Position numbers and translations under genes: made by a program
Source of the DNA: Ophryocystis elektroscirrha
Lineage: Eukaryota > Apicomplexa > Conoidasida > Neogregarinorida > Ophryocystidae
Length of the DNA stretch: 12,628 nt
Direction of reading: 5' to 3'
Assembly: GCA_030141585.1 (NCBI GenBank)
Contig: JAQIFP010000107.1
Coordinates: 1 to 12,628 of the forward strand
The notes under the pieces: generated by a model
What the model was told of the DNA's origin: nothing
Seen by the model: only the letters and a program-made list of their open reading frames with translations
Database searches by the model: none
In this document: in pieces, positions 1 through 10,076 of the stretch
Numbering within the stretch: the first letter of the stretch is position 1
Layout: the number at the start of each line of letters is the position of its first letter

Positions 1-120
1 GTATATATATGTATATATATGTATATATATGTATATATATGTATATATATGTATATATATGTATATATATGTATATATATGTATATATATGTATATATAT
101 GTATATATATGTATATATTT
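1..120. repeat. Period-10 GTATATATAT tandem array
   Basis: Eleven perfect copies of GTATATATAT (1-110) are followed by a twelfth copy changed at its end and then by degenerate TA-rich sequence to about 145. The unit length equals one turn of B-DNA, so every G falls on the same helical face. The array lies downstream of the last visible SNARE exon. It is probably in that gene's final intron or 3' flank, and it touches the window edge. Confidence 0.95.
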
Positions 121-162
121 GTATATACTTGGATATATATGTATACGTTATTTAAATTATAT

Positions 163-2481
163 TTAGATATATAATACATATATTGTTTTTACCAAGAAAG
201 CATTGAGTTTATTGTTGACGTCTACTAATTGCTGGTTAGCATGTTCAGCATGAGCGTTTAGATTAGCTACTAAACGAGCTTGTTCTTCTGTTTTCTGTCC
301 AATCTCAATAGCTATTTCTCCTAATCTGTCAATTCTATCACCAACTTCTTCCACTTGTTTGTCCTAAAATGAAAGTATTGAACGCATAGCTTGAATGAAA
401 CATATGCTTATAGGCTACTATACATTTTTACAACAAACTTCACTCCAAATAATGTATGTACGCATGAAATTCAATTGGGGTGTTTTAGACTCAATTATAT
501 TATAGCTTATATTATTATTATTATTATTATTATAATATATATATATATATGTATTTAAAATACACTCCAAACTAGAATTATAAATACATTAGGCAGTATA
601 ATCGACTTAAATATGTGTTAATGTTTTATATTTAAGTTTATTTAAAATGACGTTAGTTTATATGAGCTTACTATGTCTCGGTCTCTTTCTCTCCAACGAT
701 AGAGAACAGCTTCTTCATCTTCATTCAAATCTCTCCATTCGCTATTGTTTCGAGCTAATTTAATCAATTCTGAGTTTTTTTTTGCGGTTCTAAAACCAAT
801 ATTAATGAATATTTTATTTACTTGAACTCAAAAAATGTTTGTATTTCTTTTTTTATATACGGGTTTGGATTTTCAAACAATTTTTTTATACCATCAATAT
901 GCTGTTTCATCAATTGCAGTTCTTCAAATCTTTGATCTATTTGCTGGACTGTGTATTTCTAAGAACACGTATCTGTGAATATTCAATATAAACGTAATTC
1001 TAAGAATATTCTTAATAATCTAATTCACCGATATAAACTATACTTAGATTGAGATTTCATATTCTTTTGAATTGCTAAGAACAATACCTGTTCATACATC
1101 TACGAAAATATTATTGGGGTATTTTCTTTATAAAACCCAATAGCAATGATACTAATAATTTAAAAAATAATAATATGTATTATACTAATAATTAATAATA
1201 TAATTATTTTAATGAATAAAATTATAATAAATATAACCAAAGCAATAATTAAGATAATTACTCTAATTATAGTATTAGCATTAATAAGAATAACAATAAT
1301 AATAATTATAACTATATAACATTCTATATTTTATTAATAATAATTAATAATAATAGTTATTAATAATAATTAATAATAATAGTTAATAATAATAATTAAT
1401 AATAATAATTAATAATAATTAATAATAATAATTAATAATAATAATTAATAATAATTAATAATAATAATTAATAATAATTAATAATAATAATTAATAATAA
1501 TAATTAATAATAATTAATAATAATAATTAATGATTAGAGTAAATAATGAATAGTTATAAATATAGTAATAATAATATGGTAATGCTGTAGTTAACTTATA
1601 GCATATTGATGTTTTTAGGTTTATTTACTATAATTACACAAATAAATTTGGATAATTATATATTTAATTTGGTGTAAGTATTAAAAATATGGGTATTTTA
1701 TTATATTATATAATAAATAAAATAATAATGTGGTAAAAATAGACGTATCCTAAACTAATTTATATATAAGTTATACCACATCTTTAGGCTACTAAGTTTT
1801 AGTATTGATTTACTTTTCCTCGTTGCTTGGATTGTTTCATAACTATCTCCTTTAAAAGATAGTACTGATTTTCAAGCGTGTTTAATTGTTTACGAATAAG
1901 ATTTCCTTTTTGAATTACTTCGACGCTATTTCCGGTTTCAAATTGTAATTCATAGCGAGACCGAATAAGTTCACTTGTTTCCGATAAAAGTTTGTAAATA
2001 TCCCTCTTTGTTCTGAAGTAATAAAATTAGTTCTGAACGTATCTATAAAGTGTATCATATATACATTTGTTAACTCGTACTTTAGCCTACGCTATATAAT
2101 CATCCTGTAGAGCCCATTTTTCTTCATTAAGCTTTTCTTGTATGCATTGCCTTTCCATTAAATCAAGTTTTAAAATAAGAAATTCCAAATCTGATACACA
2201 TATATGTACAGTACATTTAAATCAGACTATTCATAAAAAGTATTAATTTTATATTTTATAACTTTGAATTATTTAATTATTTATTCTAATATTTTTTGAT
2301 CACTCTAAATATATTTTCAAAAATTAAAAAAAAAAAATTTGATTTTTTACATAAATTTACCTCGTATTCGAGAATTTGGAGCTGCATCAGAATTTTTTGA
2401 AAAACCTTCATTGTTACTTTTTTCTTGATCATTCGTAAGATCATTCGGAAATTCTTTTTTTTTGGATTCTTTTATTGGCAT
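163..2481 (-). CDS. Qc-type SNARE protein, six visible exons, 3' end probably off-window
   Basis: This is a membrane-fusion SNARE with a single C-terminal SNARE helix. Exons on the minus strand are 2481-2361, 2190-2091, 2012-1814, 958-822, 789-672 and 363-163. All junctions are GT..AG and in phase. The introns are 170, 78, 855, 32 and 308 nt. The start MPIKESKKK is the first ATG of an open, phase-compatible exon. Residues 1-40 are polar, 41-225 are charged and helical, and 226-282 form the SNARE coiled coil. In its core, IGQKTEEQ places the zero-layer Gln at about residue 253, as in Qc (syntaxin 6/8, SYP7-like) SNAREs. No membrane anchor follows: reading through gives a short tail and TAA at 163-165. 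A GTAAAA donor after LNAFL (exon end 193) makes a further exon with the anchor, left of the window, more likely. The exact Qc subtype is uncertain; the SNARE assignment is fairly secure. Confidence 0.8.
959..1813 (-). other. 855-nt intron of the SNARE gene
   Basis: The donor GTAAAT abuts codon 140 and the acceptor TTCTTAG precedes KYTVQQ, both at phase 0. It is the longest intron in the window. Most of it is A/T filler dominated by an AATAATTAATAAT array. I see no open frame of coding quality and no structured RNA inside it on either strand. Confidence 0.7.
1318..1531. repeat. AATAATTAATAAT-type A/T minisatellite
   Basis: About 210 bp consist only of A and T, built from interleaved TAATAA and TTAATAATAA units. 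It sits inside the long SNARE intron. The repeat is one-sided by composition (no G or C) and slightly irregular, as expected of slippage-grown DNA. Confidence 0.85.
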
Positions 2482-2625
2482 ATTATTATATACCTAATAC
2501 CTAGATTTATAGTGGCTACAAAATATTATGAAAATTACTCTTTTATATCAAAAAATTAAAATAATTTGCATTTTTTAATTAAATTTGAGATTTCTTTAAT
2601 ATTGAGTCATATTAATGTTAAAAAT
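2482..2625. promoter_or_regulatory. Divergent promoter between SNARE and RING genes
   Basis: Only 144 bp separate the SNARE start codon (minus, 2481) from the RING-gene start codon (plus, 2626). Both 5' UTRs and core promoters must therefore lie here or overlap. The stretch is A/T-rich with T and A tracts. I see no specific factor motif that I can name. Confidence 0.6.
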
Positions 2626-4495
2626 ATGGTGAATCTAAACGTTTTACGACGGAAATGGATTATACCAACTATAATATCATACAATAAACTTTTAATAGAG
2701 TCGATATATACAAATCCGTTTCAGGCAGCTTCATTTTTGCAGTAAAGATTAAATGGTAATTATCTAGTTTATAGGATATCTTTTTGCATAACGACTATTC
2801 TTACTGAACTAGAGTTTTTAGTCAGTGTTTTTGGACTTATTCTATGTATCAAGTTTTGTAATCCATTTATTTTGATTATCCTGTATGTATAGTTATAATA
2901 TGCAGCATATAGGACTATTATACTATATTAATATTAAACTATATATATATATATATATATAAATAATTATTAAGTATTACTTCTATGTAAAGCCCTTATA
3001 TTTATGTTACGCTTATTCTGGTATATATGTAGAATATATTATGCTCTATAGATTTATTTTTTAATATAGGTAGCTATTTGTTTGTGTAAAATGAATTATA
3101 ATAATTGTATATATTATGTACTTTCATAAAAAGTAATAAATTTAGCATAATTATAATAAATGGTAAAAAATGTCATTAAACTTTTAAATAAATTATATTA
3201 AAGGAAATTGTAGTTTATTAGGTATTATTTGCAAATATAAAAATATGCAAATTGTTTTAAATAATAATTATAAATTATTTTGTTCAATGTGAATAACAAC
3301 TAAATATATGAGTGCTCATAACTTTAAATGATCTGTGAAAATTAGGATTTGGCTAAGCGTTGGAATAATTTTTCAAATAGGAGATTTTATTCTACGATAT
3401 TATTGTCTAATCTTAATATGCGGACAACTTGACCGTTACGCAGATCTATCATGTGATTTAACATCACACTATATTCGTGGTCCTCAAGAAACAAGAAATG
3501 ATGCTAGAGAATTAGTAATCTCAATAAATGAGCAAAATCGGCGTGATTTAAGTTTATTGTAATTAATTGTGTTATCGTTATTTCTGATAAAGCTTGATTA
3601 AATTGTTAAGAAGTAAATATTGTCGTTTGCTGATATTTACCACTACTATGTCTTCAATTATTGGATTTTCTAATATATTCTGGTTAATTGCTTCTTATAT
3701 GTCATCTACGGATATCTCGCCAATACCTATCTACAGAAATTCTTTTTTAAAAAAATTATATATAATAAATGTACTTTATATTAATTATTCAATTTGCGTC
3801 AGGGAATCATTATGATAATACGAAATTCCATTACTTTCATTCTTGCATACACAATGCTTTCTCAACGAACTACATCGCAGACACGATATATAGTCCATAA
3901 TTTCGAGATTCCTACTAAAATGTAGCTTACTTAATAATAATTATTTAATATATAGATCCTTAATAACTTGTATAATAAAGATATATATACAGATATATAT
4001 ACATATATATATATATTATACCCACAGTGCTATCTATCTAGTAAATTTATCAAATAAACTCCTATAATAATTTAACATTTACAGTAAATAATTATTATTT
4101 AATAAATATATAATATTTATAATATTCTTATAATAATGAATATTAGGACACCCCAAGATTTAGATAAAATTACAACCAAGAAAATAAAATTTGTCACTAC
4201 TGAAGATACATCATGCAGTTTCAACAGGTTGGATATTGATTTATAGACATTTTTTTTACAGTATTGACTCCAATGTTCTATGTTTGAAAGAGAAAGAAAC
4301 ATTGTGTTCTATCTGCTATGATGTTTATAAAGAGTCTGAAGAAGTTAGATACCTTAACTGCTCTCATTTTTTCCATATACCTTGTATAGATAATTGGCTG
4401 TAAGCATATAAATACGTATATATACAAATATTAGAATAAAGTCCATGCTTTGTCCCATATGCAAAATATCCTGCAAACCTTGTAATGCTAAATAA
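2626..4495 (+). CDS. Multi-pass membrane RING-H2 E3 ubiquitin ligase, eight exons, 337 aa
   Basis: This is a probable membrane-bound E3 ubiquitin ligase. Exons are 2626-2741, 2775-2882, 3346-3558, 3593-3770, 3803-3921, 4147-4227, 4262-4399 and 4435-4495; all phases agree and the stop is TAA. Introns are 33, 463, 34, 32, 225, 34 and 35 nt. Hydrophobic segments lie near residues 40-75, 76-100, 155-185 and 206-223. A linker, TPQDLDKITTKKIKF, resembles the acidic-then-KxKF linker before the RING in plant At1g63170/At1g12760-type ligases. The RING has Cys287, Cys290, Cys305, His307, His310, Cys313, Cys324 and Cys327, a complete C3H2C3 pattern with the CPIC ending. Trp317 sits where E2-contacting RINGs carry Trp. 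The donor at 4228 is GTTGGA, the one non-GTA donor in this gene. Exon 4 could instead begin at 3611 in the same phase. Exons 2 and 5 rest on phase and hydrophobicity; the RING exons are firm. Confidence 0.85.
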
Positions 4496-4566
4496 CAGGG
4501 ACATCAATAAACTCAATATAAACTATCTACTTTATTTTTAATTCATTTTGCAATAATTAATTAATA

Positions 4567-4790
4567 GGTTTAACATGCATTGTCCCAGCATGTGTAGTTT
4601 AAAACATACCGGTAAAGTGCAACTTTTCGGTTGCTGGACGGTATTCCGTATGAAAACCCTAAACCATGCATCTATAATCGTTTAATGTTCTGACAGGTAG
4701 TTTTCCGATATAAAAAAACCTGTATAATGATGCGAAGACTCTAAAAAGTTGCGCATCGGCATTTAATGCCAACAAAATCAACATTTTTTT
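4567..4790 (+). ncRNA. Candidate telomerase RNA (TER) with CCCTAAA template
   Basis: A GC-richer island (33 G/C of 80 bases in 4601-4680) lies in nearly pure A/T DNA and has no coding frame. Bases 4653-4665 read AAAACCCTAAACC, which would template GGTTTAGGGTTTT, about 1.8 units of the TTTAGGG telomere repeat. Directly 5', CATACCGG (4605-4612) can pair with CCGTATG (4646-4652), leaving one bulged C. That helix ends at the base before the template, as template-boundary helices do. Inside it is a hairpin GCAAC-TTTTCG-GTTGC (4619-4634). Other hairpins are ACATGC/GCATGT (4573-4593), ACAGGT/ACCTGT (4693-4723, with facing U and A runs), GATGCG/CGCATC (4729-4757) and GGCAT-TTA-ATGCC (4758-4770). Seven T's at 4784-4790 could end a Pol III transcript. 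At about 220 nt it would match ciliate-sized TERs. Boundaries are approximate, and another structured RNA with a chance template-like motif is possible. Confidence 0.55.
4653..4665 (+). other. Putative telomere-repeat template
   Basis: AAAACCCTAAACC is complementary to GGTTTAGGGTTTT. The 3' part (CTAAACC) would align the chromosome end and the 5' part would be copied. The fourth A at the 5' edge could allow occasional TTTTAGGG units. With A/T-rich local composition, a run holding five C's in this order is unlikely by chance. Confidence 0.55.
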
Positions 4791-4839
4791 GCAATATATA
4801 CATATACACATATATATAAATTATAAATTAAACATATAT

Positions 4840-4843
<4 letters not shown>

Positions 4844-4874
<31 letters not shown>
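4844..4874. repeat. (TA)n microsatellite
   Basis: An uninterrupted AT dinucleotide run between the structured island and the symplekin start. Similar runs occur at about 2940-2960, 6676-6695, 9231-9252 and 10323-10340. Confidence 0.9.
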
Positions 4875-4880
<6 letters not shown>

Positions 4881-5143
4881 CATATTTTCTGCTTAATTAT
4901 TTAATAAAATTATTCAAATTATATTCATTTTTATATATTCATTTGTGTATAATTCAATTTTATATACATATATAGTAGACTTTAAATACACGTAAATACA
5001 TCGATATATTTGATTAAAAGACTTGCTTAAAATATGTGCATTTTATTTTACTTTATAATTAATAAATTAATTATATTTTATTTAAGGTAAATGGAACATT
5101 TTTTGTGTATTAGTAAAATTGTCATAAGGAGAATAAATCTGAG

Positions 5144-8100
5144 ATGGATGCATTAAATGCATATATCTTAGTATCGCAACTAAACCAAGACCCAAGATAT
5201 GTTGAACTAGCATATTTGCAGTCTAAAGAATTACTGTTAACACATAGAAATCAATATAATTATTTACATTCTGTATGGGTTTCACTTTTAGTAATATATT
5301 GAATATGTATATATATATTGTACGTAGGAGTCATCTAATTTTACTGTACAATCAAAAGCATTTCAACTAATCAGTGAATTATGTATTAATATAAACCTTA
5401 AATATCAAAGTTGTTTCTTTAAATTATTGAATGTACGTTTAATACTGTGTATATATATATGCATACATAGACTGGGGAATATAGACATGTGAAAGTTGCT
5501 ACGGAATATGGCGCTAAATTGTTAATTAACTTGAGCGATAATAATACACTAGATAAAATTAAGCATCATATTTTAAATCTTACTAGTATTAACAAGTATA
5601 CTAACTTTAGAAGATGTGAAGTAATTACAGGAAATATAAATCAGAGAAAAGAGTTATGTTTGAAATTTATTGATATAGTTATCAAATTATGCAGCAAATA
5701 CAAGGATGATGAAAATTTATTACTGTGTTTTAAAGATTTTTGTTTAGATCCTCCGTATTGCTTAGGTATATATGGAACGTATTACGCATTCACACAATTA
5801 ATTTATTTGATTCCTACATTGAGATCATCCTCTTTTACGATGCTTAATTATTTAGTGTATTATTTGAAACAGAAACATGAATGTGACCATTTGATCAACA
5901 AGCTTCCTAATTGGTGTAAAAATCGAAATTATGTTTTAACTCCTTGCCCTCTAAAATTGGACAAATTAAGAACATACTTTGTTATAGTTCTGTTATATGT
6001 TATTGATAAAACGAATCATTCATTTTATGAAGTTTTAATTTATCAGTTGGTTGAATGTATCTCTGTATGTCCATCAGAACTCCCTCCATTAGGATATATA
6101 AAAAATAGAGCAAGCATTCTGAAAAAATTATGTTTAACATCAAATAAACATCATTTTATTGATTCATATAATGAAAATACTTCTGTGGCTTGTTATGAAA
6201 CAAAAACTCAACGCATTGTAGATAATAAATTGGAAAAGTAAAGTAGTCAAATTAAACTTAAAATTGCGCGTGTTTAGATTTGATACTGTCAGTTATATAG
6301 CTTCAAAATATAGCCATGAGGAAGTTATTGAGACTATTTTTAATATATTAGACTCATTTGATCCTAGTTTACTATCAATACATACTGGTTCTGAGGAATG
6401 TTTTCAAGATAATAATGGTCCACAAGATACTGACAGCTTTAACCAATCGCTGGCAACTATATTTATCAACAGCAAATGCAAAATTCAGCCCTCTGACATA
6501 ATCTATGGAACTCATTATCGTAGGTTCATTTAAATTTACGTTTATAAGCAGTATACAATAATTCCTTTACATAATTAATAATACTGACAACTCAGTGATT
6601 TTCACATGTCTTACTTCATATTTATTAAAACGCGTATATTTCTACATAATGCCTGTTAGTTTGAAGTATGTACAAGTATATATATATATATATATTCATA
6701 TTTATATTATAGTTGAAAATATGTTTGATATTTAGATATTCAAAATATGCCAAATGAAGTTATTCAACAAAATAAGACAATCTTACAATCTGCTCTGATA
6801 TCAAATCATCACACGTTCACAGTTCCGTGCTATTCCGATGTTCCAGAACCTTTAAAAACCATAGCTGAATTCACAATTGCTAAAAAAAGCGTTTTTAATT
6901 TGGTAATATTAAATAATGAAAAAATGTTTATATTGTATATTATTCAATAATCATATTATAGCTATTTATATTTTTTACGTATTTATGTAATATACTGTAA
7001 AGATATATTAAACTTTAGCTTGTTGAATTAATAAACTCATAAAATTTCTCTAAATGTTTGTACTTATGTAGTGCCATATATATGAAGTTCTAGTTGCTAT
7101 ATATACGTAAGCTTAAATTATATGTTCGTAATACGTATTTTACCTATTAATTAAAATTAAATAAACTAATTATTAAATAAATTAATTATTTAATAAATTA
7201 ATTATTAAATACGTTTCAGTATAGTTTGGGCTTGCTACAAAAGACTTTATTCCCAGTTTATGATGTTTTGGATATTTCAACTTTTCAGCAAACAGCGATA
7301 TCTCTTATTTTAGAAAATATTTGGAACTCTAAAGAACATCAGGTATTAAATTAAATTATATTTACTTACACTTAGTTGGAAAATGAGTTTTCTTCTGCTT
7401 TTTTATCAACTATTAATCTTATGATACAAATTTATTTAAGGGAACTTAGTCTAGAACCCGAATTTATTAAAAAGTCAACTATTTGTATTGAAGATTTTAA
7501 AGATGTATACATATATAATACCCCGCGAAATAATTATGAATATGCATATGAGAAAAGCTGCATGGCTATTTTTAAAATACATAATCCAATTCTTTCTAAT
7601 GAGAATATTGAAATTCCTGAAAAAAATGCAAGGTATATTGTGCAATTTTTTACACAAATTCCTTTGATTCCACATTACGGATTTTATTTATTGTTACATC
7701 TTATGCGTTCAAATTGCTCTACAGCTCGAAAAATTGCATATGCTACAAATTATGCTCTTCTAAAATTACCTAATATACAATCAAAACAAATTGCACTCGG
7801 TTTTATTATATTACAATGTATACAAACTACCCATTATATAGAAGCCGCTCAGTGTATACAGAAAAGAATATATAGGCAACCTCAAATGCTTGGTAAAAAA
7901 TCTGAATACTGGGATCCAGATATCGTTTCTACTGTGTGGATAGAACAATCTTTATACAGGATTATTTGGATGTGCATATTAAAAAAAACAAATGAATTTA
8001 TAAATTTGGACACAAAGTTGACATCTAAATTTACTAACTTATATCAATTTCCTAGAATTTTAACAGAAGCATTGCTTGTTATCGCATCAGGTAATATAAT

Positions 8101-9909
8101 TACTTTATTAAATAATTCATAATATATATAAAATATAATATTAAATATAATAACAAATAAATATTAAATATAATATTAACTGTATATATTACGTATATTT
8201 AATTTATTTATTTATTTAACATTATTTAAAATATATATATTGTGTATATTGAATATAATATAAATATTTCTTATATTATTTATATATATTATTTATATTA
8301 AATATATATAGTCTGTATATGAAATATAATGTTATGTAATAATGTCATGTTTTAATATTTTGTGTATAATGTTTCGCACGTAATCTACATATGATAAATA
8401 TAATATACCTATTACTTTGTATTTCAACTGTCTAATAATATAATGTTTGTAGTTATATGAGAATTAACTATTTTGTTCAATATTTTTTTTTCAGTGTATT
8501 ATCCATTGTTTGTACAAATTGTGATACTCTGAAATATGTACTTATATATTTCTTTATAAAAAAACTTCTAATCTATATATATATATATATATATATATAT
8601 TTAAAATTAATTTTCATTTTTTCAGAAACGAATATTTCACAAATATTTGAGCACGCTACTGATTTGTTAATAAATTGTAACTTGTCCTCATTAAGAAGTC
8701 TAAATTTATTACTAGAGCTATATGACAGCACAATAGATGAGATAGAATTTCAAAACATTCTGATTCATTCTTTACAAACAGTAATGTTTCAAATTATTAT
8801 TACTAACAATTTTTTAGGTATTAAATTTTATAAATATTGCTGAATACAAAAATGAGCTTAGTCAAATGTGTACAACAGATATTAAAGCTAGTTGTGTTGT
8901 TCCTTATAATTTAATTTTATCTAAATTACTGCTCATTCCTGGCGGAGAAAACCAAGTTAAAGATGCTGTTACTTTGATAGCCAATTCTATTAGTGATAAA
9001 ACATTTTATTTCCCTTATTTGTCCATATACTCCAAGTATGTCCCTAATTATATTTGTGTATACAATTGAAACAAGTTATAACATACTACATATGTATAAC
9101 ACCCACTCTATAAATAACTTTATTACATACTCATGTTTTTAAGGGTTAGTAGATATTCATATTATTTATCTGTTTATACACTAGCTAACTTATTGAACTA
9201 GTAGCATATTATAAAAAGAAAAGTGTCCCATATATATATATATATATATATAAACTAATTACTCTGTAATATGATTTATTATTATACTTTATAAAATTAT
9301 TAACCTATAGTCAGTTTTAATAAATGCCTTACAGTGCTGAGATTTTGAAATTATTTCATGATTTGGTTGAGGAGCAAATTAATTTAAAGGGATTTTTTGA
9401 AGCTCTCTTGAACTGTAATGCATATAATTATTCGTTACTAGTTTTGGATGAAATGATATGCTCAGAAAACTTCAAAACAATGATGCCAGTATTAAATACT
9501 TATTTTGATGTATATACCCTTCTTCAAAAAAACGACAGACAAGTAACAGTATATATAGATTTAACATACATAAGCAGATATTTGTTGACTGTCTAACGAA
9601 TTGTATGAAAAATACAAACGTAGGAAACCCATTTCCTAAACTATTTGGGAGATTTTTGTTACTTGTAATAATGCGAGTTCCTCCAGCAGTAAATGAAATT
9701 AGTGAAAATGTTCTATTTCCGTTACTATCCGAAAGGCAGAACATTATGTCCGATGACTTTATTACTTGGAAAGGTATCCAATCGGCCATAATACAGCTAT
9801 GGAAGATTTATGAAACCGATAATAAGATTGAACTGCACAAACAATTATTCCACAAATTGTTGTCAATTCCAGAGTAAGTCAATATTTTTTGTCATATACA
9901 TTTTTGTAT

Positions 9910-9947
<38 letters not shown>

Positions 9948-10073
9948 TATGTTTCTTAATTAATTTAATGTTATATTAGAAAAATGTTTAACTCTATTTA
10001 CCAAGAATTAAGTAAAATACCGACTTTTCAAGACAAATGGACGCAAATATGCAAAACTGAGAAAATAAATTAA
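5144..10073 (+). CDS. Symplekin/Pta1-like mRNA 3'-end processing scaffold, twelve exons, 1072 aa
   Basis: This is probably symplekin, the HEAT-repeat scaffold of the cleavage and polyadenylation complex in the nucleus. Exons are 5144-5272, 5328-5432, 5471-6237, 6278-6519, 6736-6902, 7220-7342, 7376-8090, 8626-8780, 8818-9035, 9335-9542, 9578-9873 and 9980-10073; all phases agree and the stop is TAA. Introns run from 33 to 535 nt. The whole protein is helical-repeat-like. Residues 79-333 fit the N-terminal symplekin domain (DUF3453), including an ELPPLGYIKNRASILKKL segment where the family has LPPTL..SQV..VRKNL. About 690-870 fit the mid region (WIEQSLYRIIWMC; TEALLVIAS). Residues 960-1041 (NPFPKLFGRFLLLVIMRVP, then ITWKGI) fit the family C-terminal domain with its P.LF.R and W.GF motifs. 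Length is close to animal symplekins. Divergence is high, and another HEAT scaffold is the main alternative. Intron 8 carries a perfect TACTAAC branch site. Confidence 0.75.
6903..7219 (+). other. 317-nt symplekin intron 5
   Basis: It lies between a GTAATA donor and an ACGTTTCAG acceptor, phase 0 at both ends. Its 3' half (7145-7208) contains a repeated AATTAATTATTAAATAA-like motif with strong dyad symmetry. I see nothing coding in it. Confidence 0.65.
8091..8625 (+). other. 535-nt symplekin intron 7
   Basis: It lies between GTAATA and TTTTTTCAG, joining phase 1 to form the Glu codon before TNISQIFEH. It is A/T filler rich in AATATAATATTAAATATA-like repeats and ends with a (TA)n run at 8574-8601 just before the acceptor. 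An open frame beginning at 8457 runs through the intron end and only its last third is exon. Confidence 0.65.
8781..8817 (+). other. 37-nt intron with TACTAAC branch site
   Basis: The donor is GTAATG, the branch motif TACTAAC lies at 8801-8807, and a T run leads to TTTTTTAG. Splicing keeps phase 0, joining HSLQT to VLNFI; without it the frame stops at TGA at 8841-8843. It is the clearest complete intron in the window. Confidence 0.8.
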
Positions 10074-10076
10074 TTA

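Larger units (their letters stand above)
4496..5143. other. Intergenic region, RING gene to symplekin gene
   Basis: This 648-bp gap has no coding frame that I can support. Its left half holds the GC-richer structured island at about 4567-4790. The rest is A/T filler with a TA run at 4844-4874, and the final part must hold the symplekin promoter and 5' UTR. The AT content rises sharply on both sides of the island. Confidence 0.7.

Noticed and set aside
3803..3921. Alternative reading frame (NHYDNTKFHY) for RING-gene exon 5
   Set aside because: It has many C-ending codons unlike the other exons and does not match the phase of the next exon.
4567..4790. The island as U1, U2, U4, U5, U6, RNase P, SRP or box C/D snoRNA
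   Set aside because: None of their hallmark sequences is present; there is only a C-box-like TGATG and a CTGA that are not placed as a terminal pair.
7475..7675. 66-codon minus-strand open frame opposite symplekin exon 7
   Set aside because: It is antisense to a long, in-phase exon with better codon character; there are no splice partners.
9310..9334. Earlier acceptor (CCTATAG) for symplekin exon 10
   Set aside because: Using it puts TAA in frame at once; the acceptor TTACAG at 9334 keeps phase 2 and an open frame.
9472..9789. 105-codon minus-strand open frame
   Set aside because: It spans symplekin exons 10 and 11 and the 35-nt intron between them in antisense, with no recognisable motif.
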